DNA from: Promethearchaeota archaeon | GTDB lineage: Archaea > Asgardarchaeota > Lokiarchaeia > Sigyniarchaeales > SOKP01 | Assembly: GCA_029838195.1 (NCBI GenBank) | Contig: JALGVJ010000015.1 | Location: forward strand, 1 to 64,000 | Direction: 5' to 3' | Length of the DNA: 64,000 bases | In this document: one piece after another, positions 24,312-33,700 of the stretch | Numbering within the stretch: the first letter of the stretch is position 1 | Layout of the letters: each line of letters starts with the position of its first letter | The notes under the pieces: model-generated | Seen by the model: only the letters and a program-made list of their open reading frames with translations | Told to the model about the DNA's origin: nothing | The model's database searches: none | Position numbers and translations under genes: made by a program

Positions 24312-24364
24312 TTTTGATGGATTATTTCATGATCATGAATTTTTTGTTTAAGAATACTAATCTT

Positions 24365-24985
24365 TTATTTTTCTTTTTTTCTAAATTGGGTTTTAAATAA
24401 ATAGGGCAGATTATTTTTTTTACAATAAGTTCTCATTTCTTGAAAGCCTGGACACGTATCCCAATCTAAATCATGGATACAGTTTTTACACGTTTTATAT
24501 GCACTAGCTGCATGATATAAATTAATAAGTGTTAATAGAATGCCAAAGATAAAGATAAAATTAATCAAATTATAATAAAATGGTAAAGGAGCCTTAAAAA
24601 TCCACCAAAATAAGAAGGCGCCCCCTAAATTAAAGAGGATTTTTTGAAGAACTTTAATTTTTTTCAAGTTTGTTAGTTTTAAAGGACTTAAAAAAAAAGA
24701 AGCCATTAATACAATCCCCATGAATAATAAGAAGTCATGAGCAAGAATTTCCAAGATAAAATATATAAAAATAACTCCTAAAAGAGCAGAAGGATATCCG
24801 ATAATACAGCCGATGCAAAAGTGTTTATTTCTTATCGTTATAACGTGTTTTTTAAAAGGGGCACAATTAGGATGATGACTTAAGTATAAAGGTTTTAAAC
24901 TCTTGATCCATGAAAAGAGGGAGTAGTTTTTCCCATCATCGTAATGTTCCGGAAAAAAGTTTTCATTTCGGTTTTTATCCTTCAA
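24365..24985 (-). CDS. DUF2085-like membrane protein
   Basis: A 206-residue membrane protein. The N-terminal soluble part has LYLSHHPNCAPFKKHVITI, then KHFCIGCIIGYPSALLG begins the first helix; HHPxC...CIGCxIGYP is the DUF2085 signature and may bind metal. Four or five hydrophobic segments follow, and the C-terminus has a second cysteine group (CKNCIHDLDWDTCPGFQEM). Function unknown. Same strand and probably same transcript as the FmdE-like gene. Confidence 0.75.
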   Translation of the reverse strand: MKDKNRNENFFPEHYDDGKNYSLFSWIKSLKPLYLSHHPNCAPFKKHVITIRNKHFCIGCIIGYPSALLGVIFIYFILEILAHDFLLFMGIVLMASFFLSPLKLTNLKKIKVLQKILFNLGGAFLFWWIFKAPLPFYYNLINFIFIFGILLTLINLYHAASAYKTCKNCIHDLDWDTCPGFQEMRTYCKKNNLPYLFKTQFRKKEK

Positions 24986-25088
24986 ATTACTAATAAATCA
25001 ATGATTAATTTATACTCTTAATGGAAATCTTTTCTTTTAAATTAATATCTTCTTTTTTTGAAATATAGAAAGGAAAACCCTATTATGA

Positions 25089-25862
25089 TCATTTATTTAA
25101 ACAATCTTTAACTCTCTCTATGATTTGAGGCAAGACATTGCCGATTTTATCATGAATTACTACTTCTGCTTGATGATCCATTTCGGTCGGTTGAATATTA
25201 ATTATAGCTAATTTTGCTCCAGCAGCAATCGCTTTATGAGGATAAAAAGCCACGGGATACACTAAAAGAGAACTTCCAAGAACAATCATTAAATCTAAAT
25301 CAGCAATCATCTCATCCGCTTTTCTTAAAACAGCAGACTCTAAAGGTTCACCGAAAAATATAGCATTGGGTTTCAATAATCCTCCACATTCCTCACAAGT
25401 CGGGGAATTTTTACCCCTTAATACTTGGTTGATCAAGGTAGTAATGGGATAAACTCTCTTGCATCGCAAACATTTACTTTCATTCGCCGTCCCATGTAAT
25501 TCGACCACGTTTTTTGTCCTCGCTTTAGAATGCAATCCATCGATGTTTTGAGTAAGAACCCCCTTCAATTTTCCCATTTTTTGGAGTTGAGTTAAAGCTT
25601 TATGTCCCTTGTTCGGTTTTGCCCGAAAGATCGTAGTGCCCATTTCTAACATCAATTTTAAATTCTTAGAGGTGGAAGATACATACGAATGTATGCTTGC
25701 GAATTCGTCGGGATCTACTTTTGTCCATAATCCTGTTCCAGGTGAGCGAAAATCCGGAATTCCTGATTCCGTACTCATTCCAGCACCTGTTAAAGCTACA
25801 ATATTTTTTGATACCAAGATTAAATCTGCGAATTTAGCAATTAATTGTTCTCTTTCTGTCAT
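25089..25862 (-). CDS. cobB: Sirtuin, NAD-dependent protein deacylase
   Basis: A 257-residue Sir2-family deacylase that removes acyl groups from lysines using NAD+. The NAD loop GAGMSTESGIPDFRSPG (about residues 26-42), TQNIDGLHSKA (about 103-113), the catalytic His in ELHGT, and a four-Cys zinc knuckle CLRC...CEEC (about 130-157) are all present, followed by GSSLLVYPVA. In archaea such enzymes act on Alba and metabolic enzymes. The first ~35 codons and the promoter are duplicated at 27716-27955. It faces away from the sulfatase's promoter but shares its strand. Confidence 0.93.
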   Translation of the reverse strand: MTEREQLIAKFADLILVSKNIVALTGAGMSTESGIPDFRSPGTGLWTKVDPDEFASIHSYVSSTSKNLKLMLEMGTTIFRAKPNKGHKALTQLQKMGKLKGVLTQNIDGLHSKARTKNVVELHGTANESKCLRCKRVYPITTLINQVLRGKNSPTCEECGGLLKPNAIFFGEPLESAVLRKADEMIADLDLMIVLGSSLLVYPVAFYPHKAIAAGAKLAIINIQPTEMDHQAEVVIHDKIGNVLPQIIERVKDCLNK

Positions 25863-25987
25863 AATGTTTTGTTGATATTTGTATTAAAAATAAAATTCTA
25901 ACTGATAAAAAATATTTAAATTCTACTTATTCGTATGAATTATATTTTATATAGTTTCCATGCTTAAAAATGTTAAATTTCTTTTAA
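25750..25987 (-). repeat. Sirtuin 5' end and promoter, intact copy of a duplication
   Basis: This stretch covers the first ~37 codons of the sirtuin and 125 bases upstream, including the TATA-rich ATATAAAATATAATTC. It is repeated in degenerate form at 27716-27955. The promoter part is better conserved than the coding part: CTTAAAAATGTTAAATTTCT is identical in both. Confidence 0.8.
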
Positions 25988-26107
25988 TGGCTCATGAGAG
26001 GATTCATGAGACTTGATGTTCGTGTTTGATTTAATTAAAAGTAGTTCTTTTAAACCTCATGAATTGGAAAGGGGAACCCATGAAAAGATTGGGATCTCTT
26101 GAACCAA

Positions 26108-27631
26108 CTACCAATAATAAGGTTTTTTAGGATAATAAAGAGGTGTATTTAGGAGCCACTCAAAAAGAGCTTCTTTTAATTCATTTTCGATTGCAGAAAC
26201 TTCTTTTTGTCCGATTAGGTTATCATATTCTAAAGAGTCTTGTTCTGAATTAGTCAATACGAATCCATTTCCTCGTTTGGGAAGGGAGAGAATTTGATAA
26301 TTATCTTTGGTATTTTCTTGTAATTTTTCTTTCGGAACGAACCAGTTATTCAAGGGGTAATAGATAAGTTTCCAAGGCCCTTTACTCACACCAACTGCTT
26401 TCTTTTGGTATTCATAATAGGAGTAAACCCGAGATTTTTTTAATGGTTTATTTTTCAAGAATGGTGCAAAAGAAATCCCTTGAACGTGGTCTGGTATGGG
26501 AAATCCTAAGTAATCAAGAATGGTAGGAAGAATATCTTCATGCTGAGTTGCTCCGTGATATTCTGTTCCCGCTTTCATTTTTTTGGGGAGTCTTATCAAG
26601 AAAGGGATTTTAAGAATATTATCATACATGAAACATAACTTTCGGACGAGTCCATGATCTCCACAATAATCTCCATGGTCGCTTGTAAAGATAATTATAG
26701 TATTTTCAAGTTGATCTGTCTCTTCTAGAACGTTCAATATCCGACCAATGTGATGGTCGATATGGGAGATCATTCCATAATATGCAGCCTTCATGCGTTG
26801 AAATTCCGAATCAGGCATATCTTTTACGTGAAAATAACAAGGGGGAAGGAAGGCATTTTCACCCTTTTTTCGAATTGGTCTTGGGAGTTCTTTTGGATCG
26901 TACATAGAAGCAAAAGGCTCGGGAGGATTAAAGGGATGATGAGGGTCGACATAGGAGCACCAAGCAAAGAATGGTTTATTTTGAGCCGTCTTTTCTCGAA
27001 TGAATTTAATTGTTTGGTCAGTAATCCATGCAGTTTGATGAAGGTGTTCAGGGAGTTCCGAAGTAAAGACTGCTTTCAAAGTTCCAACATCTGCAAAGAG
27101 AGGATCGTAATAATTGTCTATGTAGGGATTACTTGTTTGTTCGTTGCCATTTTTCAAGGCAGCTTCATAATATTGTGGAAATTCTTCCTTAATGTATTCA
27201 AGATATTCCCCTACCAAATTATCTTCAGTAATGGCAAATTCATTAAACCCATAATATTTTTTATCATGATTCATATTTTCAGCATAATTGCTTAGCTCCG
27301 CTTCGAAATGCGCTTTTCCAAAGATTCCAGAAATATAGTTTTGTTTTGATAAAAGGTTTGGAATTCCAATGATTTTTTTATCTAAGTTATAACCAACATG
27401 CCAAGCGCCGTGAGTTCTAGAATATAGTCCGGTTAGGATGGAAGCACGTGCTGGGGTACATATAGGAGATGAACAGGTGTGATTTTTAAAATTAATGCCC
27501 TCTCTTGCGATTCTATCTAAATTGGGAGTGCGGATGTAATCATTACCATTACATCCGATAGCATCAAATCTTTGTTCATCCGTAGTAATTAATAAAATGT
27601 TCAATTTTTGTTGTTTTTTGTTATTATTCAT
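26108..27631 (-). CDS. Sulfatase (type I, formylglycine-dependent)
   Basis: A 507-residue sulfatase of the alkaline-phosphatase fold, hydrolysing sulfate esters of sugars or aromatics. The core signature CTPARASILTG starts at Cys58, matching C-x-P-x-R: the Cys is converted to formylglycine by a maturase, which is not in this window. ITTDEQR (about 15-21) and ITSDHGDYCGDHG (about 313-325) carry metal ligands. No signal peptide is seen, so it is cytosolic. The gene sits between the intact sirtuin and a fragment of its 5' end, suggesting it was inserted there. With the GH4 enzymes it would fit use of sulfated glycans; the substrate is not known. Confidence 0.9.
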   Translation of the reverse strand: MNNNKKQQKLNILLITTDEQRFDAIGCNGNDYIRTPNLDRIAREGINFKNHTCSSPICTPARASILTGLYSRTHGAWHVGYNLDKKIIGIPNLLSKQNYISGIFGKAHFEAELSNYAENMNHDKKYYGFNEFAITEDNLVGEYLEYIKEEFPQYYEAALKNGNEQTSNPYIDNYYDPLFADVGTLKAVFTSELPEHLHQTAWITDQTIKFIREKTAQNKPFFAWCSYVDPHHPFNPPEPFASMYDPKELPRPIRKKGENAFLPPCYFHVKDMPDSEFQRMKAAYYGMISHIDHHIGRILNVLEETDQLENTIIIFTSDHGDYCGDHGLVRKLCFMYDNILKIPFLIRLPKKMKAGTEYHGATQHEDILPTILDYLGFPIPDHVQGISFAPFLKNKPLKKSRVYSYYEYQKKAVGVSKGPWKLIYYPLNNWFVPKEKLQENTKDNYQILSLPKRGNGFVLTNSEQDSLEYDNLIGQKEVSAIENELKEALFEWLLNTPLYYPKKPYYW

Positions 27632-27694
27632 ATATTATCATTAAGATTTTTAATTTCATATTCGATTAAGCAATATTTAATGGTTTTTCTTCCA

Positions 27695-27850
27695 TCATTG
27701 CTTTACAGAAGCGGAAAAATCTGGAATTCATAACATCGTCCACATTCCATCACCGGTTAAAGCTACATTATTATTTGATTTAATAATTAATTCTGCGAAT
27801 TTGGTAATCAATTGATCCGCTTCTGTTATATTTCTTATTCTTGCTTGCAT
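27695..27850 (-). pseudogene. Sirtuin N-terminal fragment
   Basis: From an ATG at 27850 the translation is MQARIRNITEADQLITKFAE, LIIKSNNNVALTGDGM, stop, IPDFS, stop. It lines up with the intact sirtuin (MTEREQLIAKFADLI, NIVALTGAGM, GIPDFRS). The NAD loop is destroyed and nothing beyond it is left. Confidence 0.85.
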
Positions 27851-27955
27851 TTTAAAAATAAAATCTTAAATGAGAATAATTATTTAAACTCTATTTAATT
27901 GTATGAATTATATTTTATATATTTCCTATGCTTAAAAATGTTAAATTTCTTTTAA
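27716..27955 (-). repeat. Sirtuin 5' end and promoter, degenerate copy
   Basis: Second copy of 25750-25987, in the same orientation. Upstream of the dead start codon the sequence GTATGAATTATATTTTATAT and CTTAAAAATGTTAAATTTCT match the intact copy. The two copies bracket the sulfatase gene. Confidence 0.8.
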
Positions 27956-28211
27956 CTTGCCATAAATTGATTCATTTGGAATATTGTTCCCTTTAGAGAG
28001 CAAAACCATGATAACCCGCAATAATTAGAAATTAAGAAGGATCGTGTAAGTAATTCTATGGGTTAATCCATTAAAATATATTTGATATTTTAGAACATCT
28101 CTCTTCATGGTTCTAAAAGAGTTTTTAATTTGGATAATTATATATTCAATAAATTTTATATAATGAATAACTTATAATTATCAGCTATCTTAATTAAACA
28201 AGATTTTATAA

Positions 28212-28226
28212 AAGAATATATAAAGC
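28212..28226 (+). promoter_or_regulatory. TATA box of the small GTPase gene
   Basis: AATATATAAAG ends about 33 bases before the ATG at 28258; with the usual 25-base distance transcription would start near 28245, giving a very short leader. Confidence 0.4.
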
Positions 28227-28257
28227 ACCATCATGGATTTTAATGAGGCCTTGTTAA

Positions 28258-28815
28258 ATGTCTGAATCGAAAGTACAAAAAAGTTTTATTTATAAAATCT
28301 GCGTTCTGGGCGACGGTGGAGTCGGAAAGACGTCAATGGTACTCAGATATTGCGAAAATAAATTTAAAGAAAACTATATCATGACCATTGGAAGCAATTT
28401 TGCAAGTAAAAAAGTAGTTCTCGAAGATTATCCTGAATTCAATGTAAACTTGCAGCTTTGGGATCTGGCCGGCCAACAGCATTTTTCGTTTGTCCGCCCG
28501 CCATTTTATCGTGGCGCCTCTGGATTAATATACGTGTTTGATCTAACTAGGAGGAGTTCTTTTACAAATCTTGCGAAATGGAAAGAAGAAGCCATGAAAG
28601 TATTAGGATCTCAGAAGCCAAACATATTAATTGGAAATAAATTAGATTTAGTGAGAGACGGAAATAGAGAAATCGGAGAAAAGGAGGGGGAAGCATTAGC
28701 TAAGGAATTTAATGCATTAGCTTATTATGAGACCAGCGCAAAAGAGAATATTAATGTCGAACTTGTATTTAAAAATTTGACTTTAGGAATTCTAAAAGCC
28801 TCAAATAAAATATAA
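28258..28815 (+). CDS. Rab/Ras-like small GTPase
   Basis: A 185-residue small GTPase. All G boxes are present: G1 GDGGVGKTS (about residues 18-26), G2 Thr in MTIGSNF (about 42-48), G3 WDLAGQ (about 68-73), G4 NKLD (about 125-128) and G5 ETSAKE (about 161-166). The catalytic Gln after DLAG is kept. There is no C-terminal cysteine motif, so no prenyl anchor of eukaryotic type. Expanded families of such GTPases are a hallmark of Asgard archaea; the role here (membrane or cytoskeletal regulation) is inferred. It is a single-gene unit with its own TATA box. Confidence 0.93.
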   Translation: MSESKVQKSFIYKICVLGDGGVGKTSMVLRYCENKFKENYIMTIGSNFASKKVVLEDYPEFNVNLQLWDLAGQQHFSFVRPPFYRGASGLIYVFDLTRRSSFTNLAKWKEEAMKVLGSQKPNILIGNKLDLVRDGNREIGEKEGEALAKEFNALAYYETSAKENINVELVFKNLTLGILKASNKI

Positions 28816-29171
28816 TCTTTCGCTTTCTTCTCTTTATCAATTTATTTGATTTTTCCTAAGCATCATGATTTTTTATTATTTTAGTTTTTTTAGTATTTCG
28901 ACTTTTTATTTTCAAAAAAAAACATTATTTTTTTATGAGAACAGAGAAATCAAAATTATTAATCCCATTCGGATAAATTAAAGACAAGAGAGAATAATAA
29001 CGGTTAAAATATTAAAAGAGTTTAAACGTAAGTAAAATGAACTTAGCCCTATTAAGAATCGATTCGAAAAAATTAGAACTAATAAATCATTTAAAAAAAA
29101 TTTTTATTACAATAACAATTTTTACCCTTTAATTAAAAGAATTAAATGATAAAAACTAAAATAGGTTATAA
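28816..29171. other. Gene-free AT-rich stretch before the proteasome gene
   Basis: No coding frame was found. Poly-T and poly-A tracts dominate (for example 28914-28922 and 29093-29102); the end of the GTPase transcript and the promoter of the proteasome gene must lie here, but no single TATA box stands out. Confidence 0.3.
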
Positions 29172-29891
29172 ATGATGTTTAGTGGTGGACAGCGCGCTTA
29201 CGATAGGGCTCTTACAGTGTTTTCTCCAGAAGGTCGATTATACCAAGTTGAATATGCTTTAGAAGCCGTGCGAAGAGGTACTTTAGCTGTAGCTGTAAAA
29301 TCGGATAAAGATGTGTGCTTGGTAGCTCAAATTAAAATTGCATCAAAACTCATGGATCCTGATTCTATTGATAAAGTTTTCCAAATTGATGAGCATATTG
29401 GCTGTGCAATTTCAGGATTACACGCAGATTCACGGATCTTGATTAATTATGCTCGGGTTCAGGCCCAATCGTTCAGATTAACCTATGGTGAACCCGTTCG
29501 ATTAAACATGTTGGTAAAATCTATAGCAGATCTTTGCCAGATGTATTCTCAATATGGTGGAATCCGTCCGTTTGGTTGTGCCCTTTTTTTCATTGGAATC
29601 GATGAAGGTGGCACTCAAATATACACTACCTCTCCAAGTGGAATATATCGTTCATTCAAAGCATATGCATTGGGTAACGGAGAGGCGAATGCGAGAGAAT
29701 ACATTAAAAATAATTATAAAGAAAATATGGCATTTGAAGAATTAATTAAATTGGCGTTAAATGCCATAAAAGAATCGATTGAAGAGCAAATTTCTAAAGA
29801 CACCATTCGATTAGCTTATATCCGTTCAGAAGATAAAAAATTTAAGGCGTGTACTAAGGAAGAGATTGAAAAATACATCCAAAGTTTATAA
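29172..29891 (+). CDS. psmA: Proteasome subunit alpha
   Basis: A 239-residue alpha subunit of the archaeal 20S proteasome, forming the outer gate rings. YDRALTVFSPEGRLYQVEYA (about residues 10-29) is the alpha-type N-terminal signature, including the Y-D-R gate and pore-binding region. AISGLHADSRILINYARVQAQ and CQMYSQYGGIRPFGCALFF follow as in all alpha subunits. The beta subunit is not in the window. The ORF begins ATGATG; the second Met is equally possible. The gene stands alone. Confidence 0.95.
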   Translation: MMFSGGQRAYDRALTVFSPEGRLYQVEYALEAVRRGTLAVAVKSDKDVCLVAQIKIASKLMDPDSIDKVFQIDEHIGCAISGLHADSRILINYARVQAQSFRLTYGEPVRLNMLVKSIADLCQMYSQYGGIRPFGCALFFIGIDEGGTQIYTTSPSGIYRSFKAYALGNGEANAREYIKNNYKENMAFEELIKLALNAIKESIEEQISKDTIRLAYIRSEDKKFKACTKEEIEKYIQSL

Positions 29892-30192
29892 AGGATTGTT
29901 TTTTTATCTGATTCTTTTTTGTTTTCATTTCTCTTTCGCCTATTTCACTAATATTTTTATTCTAAATTCATTTTACTTCTTTTTAAGAGTGTCTAAAAAG
30001 AAACGCAAGAATTATAATTTAAGATGGGTATATATTCATTAGTATTAGTTAAAATTGATAGAAGAGAGTAGTTAGAAAGAAAATAAAGGAGAAATTTTGT
30101 CTTTTTCACCGTGGTAAGAGTAGTTAATTTAAATGAAAATTTTCTTAATATTAATATCAAGATTTTTGAAAAAAGAATGCATGAGGTAAATC
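29892..30192. other. Gene-free stretch after the proteasome gene
   Basis: Nothing coding was seen. A T-rich tract right after the stop (29897-29921) could end the proteasome transcript. GATAGAAGAGAGTAG and AATAAAGGAGAAAT near 30060-30095 look like purine-rich leader sequence but precede no frame. Confidence 0.3.
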
Positions 30193-30594
30193 ATGGGAAA
30201 GAAGAAAAAAGTAAGAAAGGAGTTTGAATCCGCATTTAAATCGGGGGATCAAACTACTATGAAACGGTTATTGGACGAAAATCCTTGGTTATTAGAAGAG
30301 GTTTCAGGAGAATTAAAAGGAGAAATTCAAGAACAAGATCAAGTATTAGCAGCGTTGGGAATAATGGAAGATGAATTGGGACACCCTGTTCCGATTCAAG
30401 AAATCATATTTTGCTTAAAAGAAGATTTTGGTATTCGCAAATCAGATGAGGAGGTTTTAAACCATCTATTAGAGGCGGAGAAGTTAAAGTTGGCAAGAAA
30501 AGAGCCCAATGGTTGGAATTTAACGGAAAGTGGGGGAGAAGTGTGTGATAATTATTTAAATAAAAGATTCTTTAAATTGAAGGCAGGAAAATAA
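30193..30594 (+). CDS. Small winged-helix-like protein
   Basis: A 133-residue acidic/basic protein. The N-terminal 25 residues are basic (GKKKKVRKEF), followed by helical segments. From about residue 55 the pattern HPVPIQEIIFCLKEDFGIRK, DEEVLNHLLEAEKLKLAR, NGWNLTESGGEV resembles a winged-helix domain (helix, recognition helix, wing with WxLTExG). A DNA- or RNA-binding or protein-docking role is inferred. ATG 30193 follows ATGAGGTAAATC. The giant coiled-coil gene starts 173 bases downstream in the same direction. Confidence 0.6.
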   Translation: MGKKKKVRKEFESAFKSGDQTTMKRLLDENPWLLEEVSGELKGEIQEQDQVLAALGIMEDELGHPVPIQEIIFCLKEDFGIRKSDEEVLNHLLEAEKLKLARKEPNGWNLTESGGEVCDNYLNKRFFKLKAGK

Positions 30595-30766
30595 TGGGAA
30601 TTTAAATTTTGATTTTTTTCGAATCCAGATCAAGAGAATTTATTTTAAAAGAATGAACCAATGAGTAATTAAATATTGACTGAATAAAAAAATAAAAACA
30701 ATCAACAGAAAATATTAAAACCAAATTAGTTAAGCAATAAGGTAAAAATTTGGGAGAAGGGGAAAA

Positions 30767-33700
30767 ATGACCGAAGATAAAAAAGATAAGATTTTCACGG
30801 AAGCTTATAGTTTATTAGAACATGCTTTAGATTTGTTAGATTCTAAATTTTATGATGATGCGTTAGAAGTTTTGAAACAATCCAAAGAGCTTTTTAAAGA
30901 ACTAAATCGAGAAGAAGAAATGAAAATAATTGAGGAGAAGATTTCAGAGATCTCGAAAATAAAAGAACGTCAGAGGACTGATCTTGTAACGAAAAAGAGA
31001 GAAGATTCAGAATTGGAAACTCAAATAAGAGCATTAGTGGATGATGCAGAGCGTCTTGCTCGCGAATATGAAAAAGAATGGCATGATGCCCTAAAAGAGG
31101 ATAGAATCCTTAGGGAAAGTAAATATCCATTGGTCATTCAAAAATACAAAAATATTATAAAGCTGTTAAAAGATAAAGGTTGGGAAAAACAAATTCCTGT
31201 TTATGAAGAAACGATTGAGAGATACAAATTAAAATTGAAAAACGAGGAAAAAGTTAGAGATTTGGAAAAAGAAAAAAGAGAAAAACAGGAAAAACAACTG
31301 GGTCTTCGGAGATTGCCTTTAAGGGACGTATTAAAAATAGTAGATGGTGAATCTAAAGATGAGATTTTAAATGAATTAAGAAAGAAGGGAGAGGAAAAAA
31401 ATCTTGATATCTTAATTGAAAGTATTGAACGTGAATTGAAATTCAGGGAAAAAGAATATTTGAAAGAACTTAAAGAAGGAAATTTTAATATTGAATGTCC
31501 ATATGAAAAAATAATAATCGTATATCAAGCTATTCAACAACTATTAGAAGAAAAAAATCATCCAGAAGAAGCCTCATTATATACTAATATTATCAAAAGT
31601 TATGAACAAAAACTTGCTCAAGATGAAAATCTAAGGGCAACAGAAGCTTTAAAATTGAAAAAAAAAGAAGAGTTTGAAACGCTCCAAAAATCAAAAGATG
31701 TTTCTCCAGCAATGCAACAGCCTGAGAAAATAAAAAGAACAATGGAAAAAGAAACACTAGAAAAAGATGAAAGTCAAGATATTGATGCTTATATCGATAC
31801 CCTTATAAAAAAATCTAATGAATTAGAAGAAATTTACATGAAGACTATTAAACAAGGGAATTTTGAGATTGAGTGTCCCTATGAAGAGATTATTAAGAAT
31901 TATAAAGAAATTCAAGATCTTTTAAGAAAAAATAATCGAATGAGAGAAGCTTCGCTTTATGAAAATGCCATTCAATTATACCAACAAAAATTGGAACAAG
32001 ATAAAAGATTAAGAGAAACTGAGGCTCAAAAAAAACAAAAAAGAGAAGAATTGAAAGCTTTACAAAAAATAGAAAATGGAGCTAAGGAGAGTGAGATAGA
32101 TAAACGCATGATTTTAAAAACGACTAAGAAAGAAGAAAATGAGCAGTTTCAACAGGCGATGCGGTTAATAGAAGAAGTTGAAAAAGAGATAAAAGAATAT
32201 GAAACTCAACGTAAGGAAAACATTCTTGAACATGAAACCCCCTACGAACGAGCCATTGAAGCTTATAAAACTGCTCAAAATATTTTAAGAAAAATTGGAT
32301 GGACGGATGAAGCTAATCGATTAAATGATTCTATTATTTATTATAAAGAAAAAAAGGAAAAAGACGATATTTTAAGAGCCAGGGAATTAGAAAAAAGAAA
32401 AAGAAGGGAAATTGTACTGGAAAGAGAAAAAGAAACAAGAAAAACGTTAAAAATTGAATCTGAAAAAGAAGTAATGGAAAAAGAAAGGCGGATTAAACAA
32501 CAGCAAGAACAAAAAGCTGCCGAGTTAAAGCGAGCTAATGAACTTTTTGAAACTATAGAAAAAGCAAACCAAATAGCAAGAGAATATCAAGTTCAAATAA
32601 AACAAAAAAATTTTACAGAGCCATCAAAATATATTGAGGTGATTGATATCTATGAAAAAGCAAAAGAAACGTTTGAAAATATGGGTTGGGAAGGAGAGGC
32701 TAACAAATTAAATGCTTCTATTTATTATTACAAGAAAAAATTAGAGGAAGAAAATATTCTGAAAAAGCAGTTTCAACAAGAAAAAAAAGAAAAAGAGTTA
32801 GTGGAGAAAGGTTATCAGTTAATGGATCAAGCTTTAAAAAAATTGAGTGTTCAAGAATTCGATGAGGCACGAAATTTATACAATAAAGCTAAAGGAATCT
32901 TTTTGAGTTTGGGAAGAAGTCTTGAATTAGATAAGATTAAAATGGCCATGATTGAATTAAATAGAAAGAGGGAGGAATATCTTAAAAAATTAAGAGAACA
33001 GGAGGAAAAACGAGAAAAATTAAGAGAAGAAGAAAAAATCCTGGAAGAAAAAGCCATTATTGAGCGCAAGAATTTTCAAAGAGAGTTAGAAAAAAAGCAA
33101 GAGCTATTCATACAACTTAAAGAAAAAGAACAAAAAGATAAAGCAATTTCCGAGGAAGCCTTATCACTTATTCATCAAGCAGAAGAAATGGCAAGAATAT
33201 ATGAAGAGAATATAAAGTTAGGGAGACGTCCCGAACCCGTATATGAAAAGGTAATAGAATTTTATGAAAAAGCCATTGAAAAATTTCGAATGATTGGATG
33301 GGAAGATGAGATTTTAAAATTAAAAGAATCCATCCAATATTATCGAAAGAAGAGTAAAGAGGATAAAGAATTAAGGGAGTTAGAGCGAGTAAAATCAAGA
33401 GAAATAGAAATAGAACAAGAGGCTTATAATTATTTGGAAGAAGCTACAACCATGATGAATTCTAATAATTTCGATGCTGCTCTAGAATTATATAAAAAAG
33501 CAAGAGATTTGTTTGAGGAAATTAATCATGATTTAGAAGTTAAAAAAGTAAATAATTCCATTTTAGAACTCAAACGTAAAAAAGAAGATTATTATAAAAA
33601 ATTAGAAGAAATAAAGAAGAAAAGAGAAAAACTCATAAAAGAGCAACAAGAATTAGAACAAAAGATACTTCTTGAAAGAAAAAAATTAAAAAAAGAATTA

